Shown here piece by piece: positions 60,779 to 64,000 of a DNA stretch of 64,000 nucleotides. The first letter of the stretch is position 1. Every line of letters starts with the position of its first letter. The stretch is from Winogradskyella sp. UBA3174 (lineage in GTDB: Bacteria; Bacteroidota; Bacteroidia; Flavobacteriales; Flavobacteriaceae), in the NCBI RefSeq assembly GCF_002364335.1, contig NZ_DEXW01000025.1:118030-182029 (forward strand), in the 5' to 3' direction. The position numbers were made by a program, and so were the translations under genes. Below the pieces are notes generated by a model. The model was not told the origin of the DNA. It made no database searches and saw nothing but the letters and a program-made list of their open reading frames with translations.

Positions 60779-61983
60779 TGGTTATGGGATTTAAATTGTT
60801 CTATTAAGGTATTTAACCGTTCTAATTCTGAATTATTTATCGTTGCTTTACTATTCAAACTATTAATATGATTGAATAGTGTTTTTGTGTCTTCAACTGT
60901 ATTATTACTTCTTGCAGCTAAATTGGTAATGAATGTGTCATTAATTTCCGAAGTACTTAGATGCATTATGTTTCTTATATAATCTAAGAAATGGGTAATC
61001 TTATGATTAGAAATGTCTTTATGCTTGCCGTTTTCATAATACATATTGGCAATAGTCCTTGTGAAATCTACGGTTTTATTTTTTAAAGGTCTCACTATCG
61101 GAATAGCACGCTGCTTTCGCTTTCCTTCAAAAATGATATAAATTAAAACACCAATAAGCATTATGTAATACGCCCATTTTAAAGATTTAGTACTTAAAAA
61201 TAAATACATTGGTGATGTATAAAATTTCTTTCCGTTTTTATAATAGGTATCGACAAAAACAGGTTTGCTTGTATCTATGTAAGACATTAAGCCAGCTGTA
61301 TAATCTTGATTAGGGGATGTTAGCATAAAGTAATTTGTAAAAGCCTGCGGAAATGTATTGAGGATAATTTCTCCATCTCCAAAAGATTGCTTTATCGTAT
61401 TTACTAAAGAATCTTTAATTACTGTGTTTTCACCTCTGTAGGTGTCAATAAAACCAAGTATGGTGGTCTGTGTTGTATCAATTTCATCAAAATAAAAAAA
61501 GGTGTTTGCTTTATCGTATTTATAGTTTTGCTTATTGTCTAATAATGGGTTTACAAGGTTGACTTGATATTCGTTGTTAAAATTTTCAAACGTTTTCACT
61601 GATTTTGTCTTCAGATTTAAAGTATCTAATAGTTTATCTTCAAAATCTACAGCAGAAACAATTAGTGTGTTTCCATTATCAACCCAATCTAAAAGTGTAT
61701 TCAGTTCCTCTTTTCCAAAATTAATACCGCCATTGTAAAACAAATAAGTGCCTTCTACATTAGTTTCTTCTAGAAACTCAAATGGAGGACGCTCAACTGG
61801 AGTAATATTATTAGAAATACGGTTGAGCTGCTCATTAAAGACATACGAGCCAAACGGAATTTTATGATGCGTAGCATAAGATGGATACCAATTTACATCT
61901 TTCGGTTTGGTCATCTCCAAAAACACAATGATTATAATTGACAATGCAACTAATACGATATATAGTTTCCCTTTTTTACTCAT
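60760..61983 (-). CDS. DUF4350 membrane protein
   Basis: The 407-residue protein has one N-terminal helix (YIVLVALSIIIIVFLEM), a DUF4350-type soluble domain (SYATHHKIPFGSYVFNEQLN, GKEELNTLLDWVDNGNTLIV) and a second helix near residue 270 (WAYYIMLIGVLIYIIFEG). DUF4350 proteins sit next to MoxR/DUF58 in many Bacteroidota; the operon may service a cell-surface process. The stop overlaps the MoxR start and its start overlaps the DUF4129 stop by 4 bases. Confidence 0.87.
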   Translation of the reverse strand: MSKKGKLYIVLVALSIIIIVFLEMTKPKDVNWYPSYATHHKIPFGSYVFNEQLNRISNNITPVERPPFEFLEETNVEGTYLFYNGGINFGKEELNTLLDWVDNGNTLIVSAVDFEDKLLDTLNLKTKSVKTFENFNNEYQVNLVNPLLDNKQNYKYDKANTFFYFDEIDTTQTTILGFIDTYRGENTVIKDSLVNTIKQSFGDGEIILNTFPQAFTNYFMLTSPNQDYTAGLMSYIDTSKPVFVDTYYKNGKKFYTSPMYLFLSTKSLKWAYYIMLIGVLIYIIFEGKRKQRAIPIVRPLKNKTVDFTRTIANMYYENGKHKDISNHKITHFLDYIRNIMHLSTSEINDTFITNLAARSNNTVEDTKTLFNHINSLNSKATINNSELERLNTLIEQFKSHNQWKTKQ

Positions 61984-62714
61984 CGCGTTTCAATGGTTTT
62001 ATTTAGAGTTTCAAAAGGTAATTTTAAGGTTTCGAATTTTAAGACGTCTACATCAAATTCTCCATACCATACATAATCGTAAATTCTTGTAATGTTTTTA
62101 AAACTTACTTTTAAATCGTTTTTTTCTATTTCATTTATGTAATCATCATTAGTTTTCTGAGGTTGCCAAATAATGTTACCACCATCGCTAAGATATTTTA
62201 GTGATAATAGATAATAGTAACGAATAGCGAGTCTGTAATTTTGTTGGTTTATAGCTTCTTTTATTAGAGCAGGAATATCTTCATTCTGAATAATTTGCTC
62301 TTCTTCAGTTAATATAACGGAACCGTTTTGTTGTGCTTTAATTTTTAGGTTATTTGAATTCACTTTTAAGAAAAAACGAATGAGTAAAAAAACCAGAAAA
62401 CCTAATAAAATATAAGGTAGAATTCGAAACACAAAATAAAGAAAACCAGTTGCCGTACCTACGCCAAAAATAGTTTCCCAAAATTCGAGAAGGAAGTTTT
62501 GGAGCCAACGATAAGCTTTATCTAAAAAACCGTCTTCGGCCTCAACTTCGAAATAGTTAAAATCTTCGTCTGCTTTGTAGGTTTCTAAGTCGTCTTCTGT
62601 AATGGTTTGTTTTTCTAAAGTGGTATCATCGTAATTTACGGGTTGCTCTTTTTGTTGACCAAAGGCGTATTGACCAATAAAAAAAACAAAAAATAACAAC
62701 CTGTATATATACAT
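61980..62714 (-). CDS. DUF4129 membrane protein
   Basis: The 244-residue protein has a signal peptide (MYIYRLLFFVFFIGQYAFGQ) and an acidic linker. A membrane helix (ILPYILLGFLVFLLIRFFLK) and a C-terminal domain of the transglutaminase-associated DUF4129 type (INQQNYRLAIRYYYLLSLKY, RIYDYVWYGEFDVDV) follow. DUF4129 proteins accompany MoxR-DUF58 systems. One base separates it from the upstream membrane gene. Confidence 0.86.
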   Translation of the reverse strand: MYIYRLLFFVFFIGQYAFGQQKEQPVNYDDTTLEKQTITEDDLETYKADEDFNYFEVEAEDGFLDKAYRWLQNFLLEFWETIFGVGTATGFLYFVFRILPYILLGFLVFLLIRFFLKVNSNNLKIKAQQNGSVILTEEEQIIQNEDIPALIKEAINQQNYRLAIRYYYLLSLKYLSDGGNIIWQPQKTNDDYINEIEKNDLKVSFKNITRIYDYVWYGEFDVDVLKFETLKLPFETLNKTIETR

Positions 62715-63602
62715 TTATTCTTCTATTTTCCCAATTTCACTAATACGATCGTAAGTACCTGTAAAGTTTGTTTTTTCATGAAGATGGAAATAAATAACAG
62801 CACCACCAATAACTAAAATTGTATTTAGTATAAATTGAAAAAAGGTATTAAGGATATTTAAAAAGATGATAACTGGGTCAGCATAAAAACTATCCATATT
62901 TGATGGGTCAATTTCACCAGAAAAAACACCAGTACCAACTAAAGCATAAATAATTGAAGGAATAGAAAGTGCTAAACCAACGATGTAGTATATGATACCT
63001 AAAACAATAAAAGAGCCAAATGCAGTCCAGAAATCTGCGTTTACTAGCGTAAAGCTTTGGCTGTACGCATCTGTTGTAGAGCGTCTAGTTTCAAAAACAA
63101 AAATACTAAAGACAACAGCCATTGGTATCATAGCATAAAATACAGGTAAAATACAAATCATTGTCGCAATGATTAACGTTATGCCTTTAAGAAAACTCAA
63201 TCCAAAAAATGACCAAAACGTATTATAAACATTTTTTTTAATTTCACTTAAATTAGTATCTCCTTTATTGTCTACATAAGATTTTATATAATATAGAGTA
63301 ACTGAGGTAGTTAAAATATAAGCAGTGATTGCAGATATAAAATAACATATTCCGGCAATTACTGTAGCTAAGATATTACCTGAATTGAACGATGGTTCTC
63401 CTAAAGACGTAAAATCAAATATATCGCCAGCGACGTAATTATAAGCACCAAGAGACACCATTAAAATTAATATTGCAGGACCTGCAATATTAAATATAGC
63501 TTTCATTAAAGGTTTAAATTCATTTCTAATAAAACCAAAAGTATCCGTTAGTATAGCACTAAAATCACTTTGTTTTCTAAATTCTATGTAGGGTTTATTC
63601 AT
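62715..63602 (-). CDS. Multi-pass membrane protein of unknown function
   Basis: The 295-residue protein has six to seven predicted membrane helices (e.g. ILILMVSLGAYNYVAGD, VIAGICYFISAITAYIL, IIATMICILPVFYAMIPM) and no catalytic motif. It lies between the SpoIIM and DUF4129 genes, 17 bases downstream of SpoIIM. The layout of an uncharacterised membrane protein beside SpoIIM is common in this operon family and may represent a channel or assembly partner. Confidence 0.85.
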   Translation of the reverse strand: MNKPYIEFRKQSDFSAILTDTFGFIRNEFKPLMKAIFNIAGPAILILMVSLGAYNYVAGDIFDFTSLGEPSFNSGNILATVIAGICYFISAITAYILTTSVTLYYIKSYVDNKGDTNLSEIKKNVYNTFWSFFGLSFLKGITLIIATMICILPVFYAMIPMAVVFSIFVFETRRSTTDAYSQSFTLVNADFWTAFGSFIVLGIIYYIVGLALSIPSIIYALVGTGVFSGEIDPSNMDSFYADPVIIFLNILNTFFQFILNTILVIGGAVIYFHLHEKTNFTGTYDRISEIGKIEE

Positions 63603-63619
63603 ATTGTGTTTGGTTAAAT

Positions 63620-64000
63620 TTAGTTGGTTAGTTCAATTGTATTTTTAAACTCAGTGAGTTTTTTTAATTTTCTATGTAGCTGAATTGGGTAAATAACGTA
63701 ATAAAATAAGATGAGTGCTAATGAACCTCCAATAATTAAAATAGCCAGCCAATCTGGCATTTCGGTATGTCTGGTTACAAAGCCCTCTAAAAAGCCTGCA
63801 ATAATAAAAAACGGAATGGTGCTCATTAATATTTTTAAGCCATTAATAACTCCGCGCTTAAAAGATTCTAGTCTAGGTAATGTCCCAGTAAAAAGAATTC
63901 CGTTACCCATAACAAGACCTGCGCAACCTGCTATTACAATTACCGATATTTCTATGGTACCGTGTATCCAAATTGTGCGAGCAGATTCCCAAAGTAAGCC
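63620..64000 (-). CDS. SpoIIM-like membrane protein (partial, cut by the window end)
   Basis: The frame is open to base 64000 and must continue beyond the window; 127 residues are visible. The internal ATG at 63910 is not the start. HGTIEISVIVIAGCAGLVMG is the SpoIIM signature (HG..E) and is followed by two further helices (LMSTIPFFIIAGFLEGFV; ILIIGGSLALILFYYVI). SpoIIM proteins accompany MoxR operons outside spore formers. The visible part is the C-terminal portion. Confidence 0.85.
   Translation of the reverse strand, partial: GLLWESARTIWIHGTIEISVIVIAGCAGLVMGNGILFTGTLPRLESFKRGVINGLKILMSTIPFFIIAGFLEGFVTRHTEMPDWLAILIIGGSLALILFYYVIYPIQLHRKLKKLTEFKNTIELTN

Noticed and set aside
63620..63910. 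Complete 96-residue membrane protein
   Set aside because: The frame stays open to the window edge and carries SpoIIM motif residues upstream of that ATG, so it is a truncated longer gene.
1..64000. CRISPR array, prophage or insertion sequence
   Set aside because: No regularly spaced repeats with unique spacers, no phage structural or integrase genes, and no transposase with terminal repeats were seen.

Overview
The window is an AT-rich piece of a chromosome from the family Flavobacteriaceae (phylum Bacteroidota). The evidence is a gldI gliding-motility lipoprotein gene, an ECF sigma / FecR / STN-TonB receptor triad, head-GIN (DUF2807), DUF2141, 2TM, DUF5683, DUF6122 and WbqC proteins, and -7 promoter boxes of the TAnnTTTG type with little use of Shine-Dalgarno sites. 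The genus cannot be fixed from the sequence alone.

Layout. 1-3.3 kb: a proline-isomerase operon (nrnA-like, gldI, cyclophilin-FKBP fusion) and ndk. 3.5-9.2 kb: an accessory block with every gene on the minus strand (small unknown proteins, GNAT acetyltransferase, GH16 glucanase, an orphan NMT1/THI5-like protein, a GGCT-like protein, a secreted unknown). It is separated by gene-free junctions that share short repeats (GTGTTAGCAT, GGTTTGCTTCGCCAGTT). It looks like a cassette array without a visible integrase, and is probably read from a promoter beside a perfect 32-bp palindrome at 9200-9231. 9.6-14.8 kb: a DUF2141 gene, a TPR protein, a LytS-type histidine kinase, two 2TM proteins, an amidohydrolase and a LytTR response regulator. 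A pair of 9-bp direct repeats with a 12-bp spacer, the geometry of LytTR sites, lies upstream of the first gene. 14.8-22.9 kb: a DnaJ protein, a LETM1-related protein, a region of gene remnants, a penicillin acylase, and a recF-lipoprotein-DciA run followed by a CIA30 gene.

23-29.5 kb (plus strand): TPR membrane protein, ribH, two related small membrane proteins, mutL, two rhomboid proteases and an EEP hydrolase. 29.4-35 kb (minus): parA-parB-DUF5683-dapB-lepB-wbqC-DUF6122. 35-41.2 kb (minus): a 2,4-dienoyl-CoA reductase-like SDR, both methylmalonyl-CoA mutase subunits around a small lipoprotein gene, a FtsB/DivIC protein and uridine kinase. 41.3-44.2 kb: PQQ-type sugar dehydrogenase with cytochrome c, tRNA-Pro and trxB. 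44.2-48.8 kb: two head-GIN proteins and a PadR/PspC envelope-stress-like pair. 48.9-52.4 kb: DUF4442, AIM24-like, a small unknown, and divergent oxyR and dps.

52.5-57.7 kb is the most interesting locus: an ECF sigma factor, its FecR anti-sigma and an STN-domain TonB receptor, with a divergent lipoprotein carrying two Kazal-like modules. Two near-identical 30-bp elements (27 of 30 bases) face outward from the sigma gene, one ahead of fecR and one ahead of the lipoprotein. They have the shape of ECF promoters and make the lipoprotein a predicted member of the same regulon. 57.8-64 kb: a second DUF2141 gene and a minus-strand operon SpoIIM - membrane protein - DUF4129 - DUF4350 - MoxR - DUF58, with the SpoIIM gene cut by the window end.
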